This document shows, one piece after another, positions 47,891 to 56,089 of a stretch of 64,000 bases of DNA. A program made the position numbers and the translations under genes. The notes under the pieces are model-generated. The model searched no databases, was not told the origin of the DNA, and saw nothing but the letters and a program-made list of their open reading frames with translations. The number at the start of each line of letters is the position of its first letter. The stretch's first letter is position 1. The stretch lies in assembly GCA_002707155.1 (NCBI GenBank), contig PAME01000014.1:62001-126000 (forward strand), read 5' to 3'. Origin of the DNA: Crocinitomicaceae bacterium. Lineage in GTDB: Bacteria; Bacteroidota; Bacteroidia; Flavobacteriales_G; Salibacteraceae.

Positions 47891-48616
47891 TTACGACGCG
47901 TAATGCTCAATAATCTCACCCTCTGAATTTTTGGTGTAATAAATCGTGCCTCCGTTATTCCTCTCCTTCAAATAGCGAGAATATGTTTCAGAAAAAGCTA
48001 CTCTTTCTTGAATACATTCAAGGTAGTTAAAGTGTAGTTCCATCAACATTTCACAAGCCTCGCGCACTCCGTGTGCCCCTCCACTAAACGCCGTAATATA
48101 ATCGGCTAATTGATTGTGCTTTACATATTCCGAAAACGCCACTTTGGCATCTGATCGCACAAAGACCCGCACCCCTACTTCTTTAGCAATAGAAAGATCT
48201 AAAATATCATCGTAAAAAAATGCGATTTCTTCTTTTTTCAAACCACAATCTTCCACTAAATGCTTCAATGCCTGTTTTTTATCGGTTACACCAAAATATA
48301 CTTTATCAAAGTGCTCTCTTGCAGCAAAATCTAATGAGACCTCATTATTTGCTCCAGTTACTATTGCACTTATTAGCATTGACTCCTCTTGTTTTAACCA
48401 GCTAGAAAATCGAAGCATATTGGTACCCATAGAATCAATTTCAGAAAACCCTGAATGATTTCCGCCACCTTTATTACCTTCATTAAAAACACCATCCCAA
48501 TCAAATAAAATGGCTTTTATGTTCTTTAGTTTTTTCGCTAAAACAAAAGGCGGAGTAATAAAAACCCCGCCTTTTGCTTCAAAAATATGCTGTGTGTGTT
48601 CTAACGAATTATCCAC
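47891..48616 (-). CDS. KdsC-like HAD phosphatase
   Basis: Protein of 241 residues. After 33 residues of non-domain N-terminus the HAD fold starts with IKAILFDWDGVFNEG (nucleophile Asp and acid Asp two residues on). The later motifs are SAIVTGA, the Lys in VTDKKQAL and FFYDDILDLSIA. This is the cap-less KdsC layout: KDO-8-phosphate phosphatase is the most likely activity, given kdsA two genes upstream. The C-terminus is longer than usual (about 60 residues of extra helix after ADYITAFSGGAHG). A 9 bp hairpin lies inside the first codons. The start lies 11 bases after the transaldolase-CBS gene. Confidence 0.8.
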   Translation of the reverse strand: MDNSLEHTQHIFEAKGGVFITPPFVLAKKLKNIKAILFDWDGVFNEGNKGGGNHSGFSEIDSMGTNMLRFSSWLKQEESMLISAIVTGANNEVSLDFAAREHFDKVYFGVTDKKQALKHLVEDCGLKKEEIAFFYDDILDLSIAKEVGVRVFVRSDAKVAFSEYVKHNQLADYITAFSGGAHGVREACEMLMELHFNYLECIQERVAFSETYSRYLKERNNGGTIYYTKNSEGEIIEHYAS

Positions 48617-48627
48617 GTTTTCAAATT

Positions 48628-49638
48628 TTATTTTGCCAAATCTTGAATATCTAACATTCCTATTGGTTTCCCGTTTTCTAGCACCAATAAAGTATCTACT
48701 TGCGTAGATTTAAATATGTCATTAGCAACGTTTAATAATGCTCCTGAATCCACCGATTTTGGCTTGCCGTATTCCAAGTCAGAAAGCTTCATATTCATTA
48801 CAGCATCTCCTTTAGAGCCAATCAATCTTCTTAAATCTCCATCAGTAAAAACGCCTTTTAGGTTTCCTGCAGCATCCAAAACAGTTATAGAACCAAATCC
48901 GTATTCAGTCATTTTAAAAATTGCATCAGGAATTGGCAACGTTTCAGAAACCGTTGGATTTACATCTCTCAGTGCAGACTTCACATTGTTAGTCATCAAT
49001 TTTGTATGTTCAAAAAACTGATCTGTTCCAACCGTTGTAAAATTATTCTCAGTCAATTGAGTCATTACTTTCCAAGGCACTGTGCAAACATGCACTCCTG
49101 CATTGAGTGCGTTTCTAATGTGCTCTGGGTAACGAACTGAAGAGAACATGATTTTTGTATCGTAACCATAATAATTTACAGCCTCAACACATTGACTAAC
49201 CAACTCTAATGCATCGTGCCCTTGATCTTGCAAGCGACCAACTAATGGGCATACATAAGTGGCTCCTGCTTCCATTGCCATATAGGCTTGTTGAAGGGTG
49301 TAAACCAAGTGTACATTTACCATTATGTCTTGATCTGTAAGAATCTTACATGCTTTAACGCCTTCTAAAGAAACTGGAATTTTGAAAACTGAAGTTTCTT
49401 TTTTCAATCCCATTTCCAACTGACGATGAGCCTCAGCTACAATTTCTTCTGCAGTTTGGCCAAGCGCCTCTACTTGAAGAATTGGAACCATATCAGCTAG
49501 CTTCAAGATCAAGCCATCAATGTCAGTTACACCATCGCGGTGCATAAAAGTAGGTGTTGTTGTAAGTCCGGTAAGGAAGCCTAATTTAAATGCTTCTTCT
49601 ATCTCATTAATGTTTGCCGAATCTAGATATAATTCCAT
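48628..49638 (-). CDS. Transaldolase/FSA-like domain fused to KdsD-type CBS pair
   Basis: Protein of 336 residues with an uncommon build. Residues 1-215 follow fructose-6-phosphate aldolase/TalC: MELYLDSANINEI with Asp6, GLTTTPT, ILQVEA (Gln55) and the Schiff-base Lys86 in SVFKIPVSLEG. The Asn of the usual TTNP is Thr28 and the Tyr of the FSA active site is replaced near VCPLVGR. Residues about 235-336 are two CBS domains of the kind at the end of arabinose-5-phosphate isomerase KdsD (GVFTDGDLRRLIG, then KPIGMLDIQDLAK). It sits between kdsA and the kdsC-like gene, exactly where kdsD would be expected. Formation of arabinose 5-phosphate is a hypothesis. Confidence 0.85.
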   Translation of the reverse strand: MELYLDSANINEIEEAFKLGFLTGLTTTPTFMHRDGVTDIDGLILKLADMVPILQVEALGQTAEEIVAEAHRQLEMGLKKETSVFKIPVSLEGVKACKILTDQDIMVNVHLVYTLQQAYMAMEAGATYVCPLVGRLQDQGHDALELVSQCVEAVNYYGYDTKIMFSSVRYPEHIRNALNAGVHVCTVPWKVMTQLTENNFTTVGTDQFFEHTKLMTNNVKSALRDVNPTVSETLPIPDAIFKMTEYGFGSITVLDAAGNLKGVFTDGDLRRLIGSKGDAVMNMKLSDLEYGKPKSVDSGALLNVANDIFKSTQVDTLLVLENGKPIGMLDIQDLAK

Positions 49639-49671
49639 TTTTTAGGTATTAAATATTTTGTACTTATAATG

Positions 49672-50502
49672 TTATCTGTATTGAACTTCTAAATTATGTA
49701 TTTCAATCAAAGGTTTTAAAAACTCCTCTAAATCATATACACACAATTGACTAGCTGCATCACAAAGTGCTTTTGCTGGTTCTGGATGTGTTTCTATAAA
49801 AACACCATCAACACCCGCCGCAACACCTGCTCGAGCTATGGTTGGTAAAAATTCTCTATTTCCTCCTTTAGGATCTGCGCTAGGTATTCCATATTTACGA
49901 ATGGAATGTGTAATATCAAAAACTACGGGAAAACCAGGTTGTCTCAAATGATAAAAGCTTCGTGGGTCTACTACTAAATCGTTGTAGCCGAAGGTGTAAC
50001 CTCTTTCGGTTAATATTACTTGGTCGTTTCCTGATTCTAAAACCTTTTCAACTGGTTTTATCATATTCTCAGGAGCTAAAAACTGACCGTGTTTGATATT
50101 TACCACCTTACCCGTTTTTGCTGATTCTACCAACAATTCCGATTGCATACATAAGTAGGCTGGAATTTGAATTACATCTAGAACCTCTCCTGCTGGTGCA
50201 GCTTGGGCTGGAGTATGAATATCAGAAAGAATGGTAAACCCAAAATCGTTTTTGATTTTCTGCAATAATTTCAACCCTTCATCGATACCTGGACCGCGAT
50301 AAAATTTAAGAGAAGAACGATTGTCTTTTACGAAAGAAGATTTGTAAGTAATATCGATGTTCATGCGTTCAGAAACTTCTTTCAGTTTCTCAGCAGTTTT
50401 CATCATGGTAGTTTCATCTTCGATAACACATGGACCTGAGATAAGAAATAGCTCATCAGAACCACAATTTATATCCCCAACTTTTACAATCTTTTCTGAC
50501 AT
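49672..50502 (-). CDS. kdsA: 3-deoxy-8-phosphooctulonate synthase
   Basis: TIM-barrel enzyme of 276 residues from ATG 50502 that condenses arabinose 5-phosphate and phosphoenolpyruvate to KDO 8-phosphate for lipopolysaccharide. The frame is open to 50583, but the extra 27 residues (FKNCAYKHHATL...) are unlike any family member. Motifs: FLISGPCVIEDE, YKSSFVKDNRSS with FYRGPGID, DIHTPAQA, IPAYLCMQSELL, NIKHGQFLAPENM and LTERGYTFGYNDLVVDPRS. It opens the operon kdsA - transaldolase-CBS - kdsC-like with gaps of 33 and 11 bases. Confidence 0.95.
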   Translation of the reverse strand: MSEKIVKVGDINCGSDELFLISGPCVIEDETTMMKTAEKLKEVSERMNIDITYKSSFVKDNRSSLKFYRGPGIDEGLKLLQKIKNDFGFTILSDIHTPAQAAPAGEVLDVIQIPAYLCMQSELLVESAKTGKVVNIKHGQFLAPENMIKPVEKVLESGNDQVILTERGYTFGYNDLVVDPRSFYHLRQPGFPVVFDITHSIRKYGIPSADPKGGNREFLPTIARAGVAAGVDGVFIETHPEPAKALCDAASQLCVYDLEEFLKPLIEIHNLEVQYR

Positions 50503-50639
50503 TCTTTCGATTTGAAATCCGTGTGCAAAAATAGACTTTTGAATGAGTGTTGCATGATGCTTGTAGGCACAATTCTTAAACATAATTCCTATATTATACC
50601 TATAAGAAAGTACATCATACTATTAAAATCGTACTTCTT

Positions 50640-50679
50640 AAAGGACGTAATTTATATATAAACGTCCTTTACAAAGGAC
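50640..50679 (+). promoter_or_regulatory. Inverted repeats, candidate operator
   Basis: AAAGGACGT (50640-50648) and ACGTCCTTT (50662-50670) are perfect 9 bp inverted copies. A further AAAGGAC at 50673-50679 makes a second overlapping palindrome, GTCCTTTACAAAGGAC (50664-50679). They lie between the divergent kdsA and ATPase genes. No regulator can be named. Confidence 0.5.
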
Positions 50680-50719
50680 AAAAATAAATTATTAATGACC
50701 TTTTAAATGGACAATGTTG

Positions 50720-50727
50720 TAACTTTG
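50720..50727 (+). promoter_or_regulatory. Putative -7 promoter box of the ATPase gene
   Basis: TAACTTTG fits TAnnTTTG and is 20 bases before the ATG at 50748. A clear -33 element is not seen. Confidence 0.4.
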
Positions 50728-50747
50728 GGGTTGAAACTATAGTACAA

Positions 50748-51941
50748 ATGGAGGAATTAATAAGCTATTCAGAGCAACGACTAGCAAAAACAGACCTATC
50801 TTTTAGTCGCTACATCGCCAATGAAATAGACTGGAAGGATAATTTATTTTCGATTGAAGGCGCAAGGGGTTCGGGTAAAACGACGTTTTTACTACAACAT
50901 CTCAAAAAAAATCACTTACCAGAAAATCGACTGTACATATCGCTGGATCACATGTACTTTCAGAGTAACAATCTCTATACTGTATTAGAGTGGGCAGCTA
51001 CCAATAATATTAAATCCATTGTAGTTGATGAAGTGCATAAATACCCCAATTGGTCCATTGAAATAAAAAATATTCATGATCTCTACGACGATTTACAAAT
51101 CATATTCACGGGTTCTGCTTTATTAGAAATTCAAAAAGCAAAAGCAGACTTAAGCCGGCGTGCGGTAAACTACAGGCTGGATACAATGTCTTTTCGTGAG
51201 TTCTTGGAATTTGACAAAAACATAAAAGTTGACACCTACACTCTAGCAGATATTATAAAATCACACAGCGAAATTGCTCAAGAAATAAAAAAACAAACCG
51301 AGGCGCCATTGGTACATTTTCAGCGCTACCTCAAATTTGGCGCTTATCCTTATTACAAAATCAACGAAAACAACTACCACCATCGATTAATGAATACCTT
51401 TAATTTGGTATTGGAAACTGACGTTCCTGCAATAGAAAACATAACCTATACCTCGGTTTTAAAAATGAAACGCTTACTCGCCTTTATTGCTCAGTCGGTT
51501 CCTTTCAAACCTAACATCACAAAACTGGCGGAGCTGACAGCATCTAAAAGAGATACGGTACTTCAGCATTTGTTAATTTTAGAACGAGCGCGCATATTAA
51601 ACCTACTTCGACCCGCCGACGCCACTCCTACTCATTTGAAAAAGCCCGAGAAAATATTTTTGGAAAACCCGAATATTGCCCATGCTTTAACTTTTGACAA
51701 AGCACCCGATATTGGAAACTTAAGAGAGAGTTTTTTTTACAGCCAATTATCACACAAACATCAAGTAAACGCCTCACAAGTGCACGATTTTTTGATTGAT
51801 AAAAAATATGATTTTGAAATTGGAGGACGAGGAAAGTCGATGCAGAAACTTAATAAAAAAAATGAATGTTATGCTTTAGATAATTTGGAATTTGGAACAG
51901 GAAATCGGATTCCGTTATTTTTATTTGGATTAATGTACTGA
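50748..51941 (+). CDS. ATP-binding protein, AAA plus DUF4143 type
   Basis: Protein of 397 residues. The N-terminal AAA-like domain has the P-loop SIEGARGSGKTTFLLQHL and the Walker B SIVVDEVHKYPNW, followed by IIFTGSALLEI, LSRRAVNYRLDTMSFREFL and a winged-helix part. The C-terminal region matches the DUF4143 layout, including YLKFGAYPYY and LENPNIAHAL, and ends in a degenerate nuclease-like fold (ESFFYSQL). This family is common in Bacteroidota as stand-alone ATPases of unknown role and is found near mobile regions. It diverges from kdsA. Confidence 0.83.
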   Translation: MEELISYSEQRLAKTDLSFSRYIANEIDWKDNLFSIEGARGSGKTTFLLQHLKKNHLPENRLYISLDHMYFQSNNLYTVLEWAATNNIKSIVVDEVHKYPNWSIEIKNIHDLYDDLQIIFTGSALLEIQKAKADLSRRAVNYRLDTMSFREFLEFDKNIKVDTYTLADIIKSHSEIAQEIKKQTEAPLVHFQRYLKFGAYPYYKINENNYHHRLMNTFNLVLETDVPAIENITYTSVLKMKRLLAFIAQSVPFKPNITKLAELTASKRDTVLQHLLILERARILNLLRPADATPTHLKKPEKIFLENPNIAHALTFDKAPDIGNLRESFFYSQLSHKHQVNASQVHDFLIDKKYDFEIGGRGKSMQKLNKKNECYALDNLEFGTGNRIPLFLFGLMY

Positions 51942-52253
51942 TCGGCTCACCTTCTACCGCAACCCACTTTTTCTAATTAATTCTCCAAAAAAGAAATAAA
52001 TTTGAGCTGAGACCTACAGCTAATTGTGATCGGGAGTGTCAAAACTACAGAACTGCTGCTCAGGATAAATAAAAGAAATTAAAAAACCACTAAATGGTTT
52101 TTTTGGATAGTAACCATAATTTATTTTGTAGAAAATGCCAAGCTATTTTTCACTCAACAATTGAGAAATTCAAAGTGATATAGGACAACGACATAATAGA
52201 ATATAAACTCAAGTGCATTTATTGCCGCTAGTTAACCGTAATTTCACACTCCA
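51942..52253. other. Gene-free spacer of 312 bases
   Basis: No gene is seen. It contains the terminator at 52081-52103 and, near the right end, GTTAACC (52231-52237) close to the start of the hydrolase gene, which resembles an integron core box. Confidence 0.6.
52081..52103 (+). terminator. Terminator-like hairpin between the ATPase and hydrolase genes
   Basis: AAAAAACCA (52081-52089) pairs perfectly with TGGTTTTTT (52095-52103) and is followed by T. It could serve transcripts in either direction; 140 bases separate it from the ATPase stop. Confidence 0.7.
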
Positions 52254-53150
52254 ATGAACAGAATTGTAACAATAAGTTTTTTTTTATTTATTACAGCTTT
52301 TGGATTTGCTCAAAACGGGAAACTATTAGATAAAAAATTGATTGACATCAGTTTAACACCATATTGGTATCAGTTTTCAGGAAATGATACTTTGAAAACT
52401 AATTATAAATATTTGGACCAACTTGATTTCTATGCGATAACCTATCAAAGCGACAGTTCAATTGTCAAAGGAATAACAATAGAACCCAAAAAAGAAGGTG
52501 CCTTCCCTGTAGTGATTTTTAACAGAGGTGGAAATGCAAAATTCGCTACATTGGATGTCTCCACATTAATATATTTCACGGCTAAATTAGCTGAGCAACG
52601 CCACATTGTTATTGCAAGTAATTATCGAAAAGAGGAAGAGTATGGAGGTGCAGATATCAATGATATGTTATATCTTACTGAAACGATAAAAGAAATTAAT
52701 AAAGCCGATACGAGTAGAATAGGAATGTTTGGATGGTCAAGGGGTGGAATGATGACTTATTTGGCATTGCAAAAATCCGATAAAATAAAAACAGCAATCG
52801 TTGGTAATAGCCCATCGGACCTATTCAAAATAGCAGAATATAGACCATACTTAGAAGACAAAGTCTTTGCAGAATTTATTCCGAACTATTGGGAAAATAA
52901 AGAAACAGAATTAAAAAAGCGTTCTGTTGTTTATTGGGCGGACGAATTAAGCAAGCAAAGCAGTCTGTTAATATTATGCGGTACAAAAGATAACAGTTGC
53001 CCCCACAGACAATATGATGAAATCTCACACCTATTAGAAAAAATAGAATATAACTACCAGTTAATGAAGTTTGAAACGGATCACACGTTTTCAGGTAAAA
53101 AAGATGAGCTGAATATCGAGGTAATCAAATGGTTTAATCAACGATTATAA
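52254..53150 (+). CDS. Exported alpha/beta hydrolase (S9 peptidase-like)
   Basis: Protein of 298 residues with a signal peptide at 1-19 (TAFGFAQ). The hydrolase fold has the nucleophile elbow GMFGWSRGGMMTYLA (Ser about 163), the acid in LCGTKDNSCPH and the base His in FETDHTFSG, so the triad is complete. The layout is that of small prolyl-oligopeptidase/dienelactone hydrolase relatives; the substrate is unknown. The gene is alone between non-coding stretches, and its stop is followed within 10 bases by an attC-like inverted repeat. Confidence 0.85.
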   Translation: MNRIVTISFFLFITAFGFAQNGKLLDKKLIDISLTPYWYQFSGNDTLKTNYKYLDQLDFYAITYQSDSSIVKGITIEPKKEGAFPVVIFNRGGNAKFATLDVSTLIYFTAKLAEQRHIVIASNYRKEEEYGGADINDMLYLTETIKEINKADTSRIGMFGWSRGGMMTYLALQKSDKIKTAIVGNSPSDLFKIAEYRPYLEDKVFAEFIPNYWENKETELKKRSVVYWADELSKQSSLLILCGTKDNSCPHRQYDEISHLLEKIEYNYQLMKFETDHTFSGKKDELNIEVIKWFNQRL

Positions 53151-53535
53151 AAACAACAGCTAACACACTCGTTAGTAAATACCTTGCGATACGCTCCATA
53201 GTCAAAACGTTAGCCACAATTAGGTACGATATAAACATCCTTTACGGAGTTTTAGAAACATCGTCTACACTTTTTTTCGCTAATAATTTGCAACCTAAAT
53301 CTAGCTTTTAATACTGTGGAAGGACTCAACACATCGTTCATCAACAAAAAGTGTATTGGATTTGTTATTTGTAGTACGAATATCTGTTAAAGAAAAGAAC
53401 AGCTGCGATTCGAATAGACGAGGTTTTAAATTAATCTGGTGATATTCTAGTATTAGGAAAAAATTAAGAAGTAGCGTTTGCAGATAAGTAAGTAAAGCAG
53501 ATATTTGATGCTAGGTTTTATAAAAATAAAGCGTT
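53151..53535. other. Gene-free spacer of 385 bases
   Basis: No gene or gene remnant can be recognised after reading all frames. Its left end is the attC-like repeat at 53158-53215. The right end is the leader of crtD. Confidence 0.6.
53158..53215 (+). repeat. attC-like inverted repeat after the hydrolase gene
   Basis: The 58-base element starts AGCTAAC and ends GTTAGCC, near matches to the attC boxes RYYYAAC and GTTRRRY (one mismatch each). GCTAAC (53159-53164) and GTTAGC (53209-53214) are perfect inverted copies, and CTAAC/GTTAG (53160-53164, 53171-53175) make an inner hairpin. The nine bases ACAACAGCT leading into it also occur beside the small lipoprotein gene at 18716-18724. Confidence 0.4.
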
Positions 53536-55017
53536 ATTTCCAATAAAAGAAAACAAGCAGTAGTTATAGGTGCAGGCATTGCAGGTATTGCTGCGGCTAT
53601 TCGATTAAGTCAGAAGAATTACAATGTTACCGTTTTCGAAGGGGCCAACAAACCCGGTGGAAAATTGGACGCTTTTGAGCATGATGGATTCCGGTTTGAT
53701 AAAGGACCATCACTCTTTACATTGCCCTACTTAGTAGACGAGTTGTTTGCCTTGTGCGGCGAAAATGCGGAAGAGCACTTTGAATATCAGCAATTAGAAA
53801 CAATTACCAACTATTTCTGGGAAGATGGCACTCGGCTCGCCACTTACTCTGATAAAAATAAAACGGCTAAAGAAATCGAAGAAAAGTTAGGGGTGAAGTA
53901 TGCAGCGATCATAAACTACTTTGAGCGTTCCGATAAAATCCACAAACACACCGCTGCTACATTTTTAGAAAAAAGCCTTCACAAGGCTTCAACTTGGCTT
54001 ACAAATGATGTTGCTCAAGCACTTCTAAATATTAGTGCGCTTGGGTTAACGGATACCTTACACAGCTTAAACCAAAAACACTTTTCAGAACCAAAGCTGG
54101 TTCAGTTATTTGATCGTTACGCCACCTATAACGGCTCGAGCCCTTATCAAACTCCGGGTATTATGGCCGTTATTCCTAGCTTAGAATTTAGCCAAGGAGC
54201 TTTTTTTCCTAAGAAAGGAATGCGAAGTATTGTGGATAGCTTGGTGAGCTTAGCTGAACGACAGGGCGTTAAATTTAGCTGCAATAGTTTGGTTCAGGAA
54301 ATTAACTACAACGAAAACAAGCAGGTTACTAGTGTGCTTGTTGGCGATAGCTCAATTGAAGCGGATACTATAGTTTCAAATATGGACGTTCGGCCAACTT
54401 TTGAGAAATTACTTCCAGACATTAGCACTCCAAAGCGAATTTTAAACCAGGAACCATCTTCCAGTGCGCTAATTTTTTATTGGGGCATTAGTCGAAAGTT
54501 CAGCGAGTTGGATGTGCACAATATTCTCTTTAGCGAGGATTACGAGCAGGAATTCGAGGGATTGTTTAAAAGCAAAAAAATCTATGCTGATCCTACCGTA
54601 TACATTCATATCAGCAGTAAAATTAACGGCAATGATGCTCCAAAAAATGGCGAAAACTGGTTTGTAATGATTAATGTACCGAGTGCAACTTTGGGTGTAG
54701 AAACTATCGATATAGAAGCGGTACGAATAACCATTCAACAAAAAATCAACCGTATATTAAAAACAAAAATTGAAGAGCATATTGTTTGTGAGGAATTGCT
54801 AACACCTAGCGACATTGAGACTAAAACATCTTCGTATGCCGGTGCATTGTATGGGCCTAGCTCCAATTCCAAAATGGCTGCATTTCTCAGGCAACCAAAC
54901 TTTTCAAGTTCACTAAAAGGCTTATACTTTTGCGGCGGAAGCGTTCATCCTGGAGGTGGAATTCCACTTTGTCTGCTTTCGGCAAAAATTGCCACAAGTT
55001 TAATTCCTGAAGCCTAG
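53536..55017 (+). CDS. crtD: Carotenoid 3,4-desaturase (CrtD-type phytoene desaturase family)
   Basis: FAD enzyme of 493 residues. The dinucleotide fold AVVIGAGIAGIAAAIRL opens the protein. DGFRFDKGPSLFTLPYLVDEL, RYATYNGSSPYQTPGI, ALIFYWGISRKF, and especially the end FCGGSVHPGGGIPLCLLSAKI mark the CrtD branch rather than CrtI. It would desaturate the 3',4' bond of a 1'-hydroxylated carotenoid. No ATG, GTG or TTG precedes the Rossmann motif in frame after the stop at 53527. The best fit is ATT at 53536, which gives MSNKRKQAVVIG; an ATG-to-ATT change or sequencing error is possible. It overlaps cruF by one base (TAGTG). Confidence 0.82.
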   Translation: MSNKRKQAVVIGAGIAGIAAAIRLSQKNYNVTVFEGANKPGGKLDAFEHDGFRFDKGPSLFTLPYLVDELFALCGENAEEHFEYQQLETITNYFWEDGTRLATYSDKNKTAKEIEEKLGVKYAAIINYFERSDKIHKHTAATFLEKSLHKASTWLTNDVAQALLNISALGLTDTLHSLNQKHFSEPKLVQLFDRYATYNGSSPYQTPGIMAVIPSLEFSQGAFFPKKGMRSIVDSLVSLAERQGVKFSCNSLVQEINYNENKQVTSVLVGDSSIEADTIVSNMDVRPTFEKLLPDISTPKRILNQEPSSSALIFYWGISRKFSELDVHNILFSEDYEQEFEGLFKSKKIYADPTVYIHISSKINGNDAPKNGENWFVMINVPSATLGVETIDIEAVRITIQQKINRILKTKIEEHIVCEELLTPSDIETKTSSYAGALYGPSSNSKMAAFLRQPNFSSSLKGLYFCGGSVHPGGGIPLCLLSAKIATSLIPEA

Positions 55018-55643
55018 TGTTTACAACGATTAAAAAATACGTTACGCCTATTCTAATTATCCTCTATACAGTAGGGTTTGTAGGTATATGCTTTTTTCCA
55101 TCCTTGGGTTTGACGGATGTTTCTGAGTTAAATCTTTTGGTGTCTTTTGCCTTGATATTATTGCCGGCTCCCATTCAAGATTTATGGAAAAAGATTGGAG
55201 TAATATTTCTGCTTGGAATGTCTGTTGAAATACTTGGGGTAGCTACTGGTTATCCATTTGGAAACTACCACTACGGCGATAGTCTAGGTTCAAAGCTTTT
55301 TGATGTGCCCATCATCATTGGAATAAATTGGTTTATGACGGCCTATATTTCTTACCATCTAGCAAAATCCTTTTTAAACAACCCTTACATACGCATAGTT
55401 TCAGCAACTCTACTCATGCTGTTATTGGATTTTTTGCTAGAACCTATTGCGCCAAAACTCGATTATTGGCACTGGGAAAATGACGTTATACCAGCAATGA
55501 ATTTTGTAAGCTGGTATCTAGTGGGTTTAGCCTGTGTTTATATTATCGATTTGAATAATAACGAAACGATAAACCGTTCAGCTCGTAATCTGTTCTTTAT
55601 TCAATTGGTTTTCTTTGTACTACTAAATTTGTTTTTAGAATGA
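55017..55643 (+). CDS. cruF: CruF-like carotenoid 1',2'-hydratase (DUF422 family)
   Basis: Membrane protein of 208 residues with six or seven hydrophobic segments, starting at GTG 55017. The family blocks are GYPFGNYHYGDSLGSKLFDVPIIIGINWFM (read as GNYHYGD, VPIIIGINW) and LDFLLEPIAPKLDYWHWE. Members add water across the psi end group to give the 1'-hydroxyl of myxol- and saproxanthin-type carotenoids. The position between crtD and crtZ supports this. The start overlaps the crtD stop and its stop overlaps the crtZ start (ATGA), so the genes are translationally coupled. Confidence 0.84.
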   Translation: MFTTIKKYVTPILIILYTVGFVGICFFPSLGLTDVSELNLLVSFALILLPAPIQDLWKKIGVIFLLGMSVEILGVATGYPFGNYHYGDSLGSKLFDVPIIIGINWFMTAYISYHLAKSFLNNPYIRIVSATLLMLLLDFLLEPIAPKLDYWHWENDVIPAMNFVSWYLVGLACVYIIDLNNNETINRSARNLFFIQLVFFVLLNLFLE

Positions 55644-56089
55644 TGTGGCTATTAATACCTGCAACCTTTTTGTTTATGGAGTTCATGGCTTGGTTCATGC
55701 ACAAATATGTTATGCATGGATTTATGTGGTATCTCCACAAAGACCATCACCAAACTGAACCGGGTTTTTTCGAAAAAAATGATGTCTTTTTCCTCATGTT
55801 TGCCATACCCAGTTGGTTACTCATTATGTATGGAATGATGGCTGGAAATGATTTTAGAGTATTTATAGGCTTGGGTATTTTAGCTTATGGCTTGTGTTAC
55901 TTTATTGTACACGACGTACTAATTCACCAACGTTTCAAATGGCTAAGAAATACTCGAAATTGGTATGCTAGAGCTGTTAGGAAAGCCCATTATGTGCATC
56001 ATAAGTATAAAAATAAAGAAGACGGCGAATGTTTTGGAATGTTAGTCGTGCCTATGCAGTACTTTAAAGAAGCCTATAAAAAACGCTAA
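55640..56089 (+). CDS. crtZ: Beta-carotene 3-hydroxylase
   Basis: Membrane di-iron hydroxylase of 149 residues. The histidine clusters of the fatty-acid-hydroxylase superfamily are complete: HKYVMHG, HKDHHQTE, HDVLIHQRF and HYVHHKYKN. The length and order match CrtZ. It would hydroxylate the beta-ionone ring at C-3. It overlaps cruF by 4 bases and crtYcd by 1 base (TAATG). Confidence 0.92.
   Translation: MMWLLIPATFLFMEFMAWFMHKYVMHGFMWYLHKDHHQTEPGFFEKNDVFFLMFAIPSWLLIMYGMMAGNDFRVFIGLGILAYGLCYFIVHDVLIHQRFKWLRNTRNWYARAVRKAHYVHHKYKNKEDGECFGMLVVPMQYFKEAYKKR

Noticed and set aside
53151..53535. Remnant of crtB (phytoene synthase) in front of crtD
   Set aside because: No frame shows phytoene synthase motifs, so the spacer is described as empty.
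53536..55017. Phytoene desaturase crtI
   Set aside because: The C-terminal CGGSVHPGGGIP motif and the neighbouring cruF point to CrtD. A CrtI assignment would also leave the hydratase without its usual partner.
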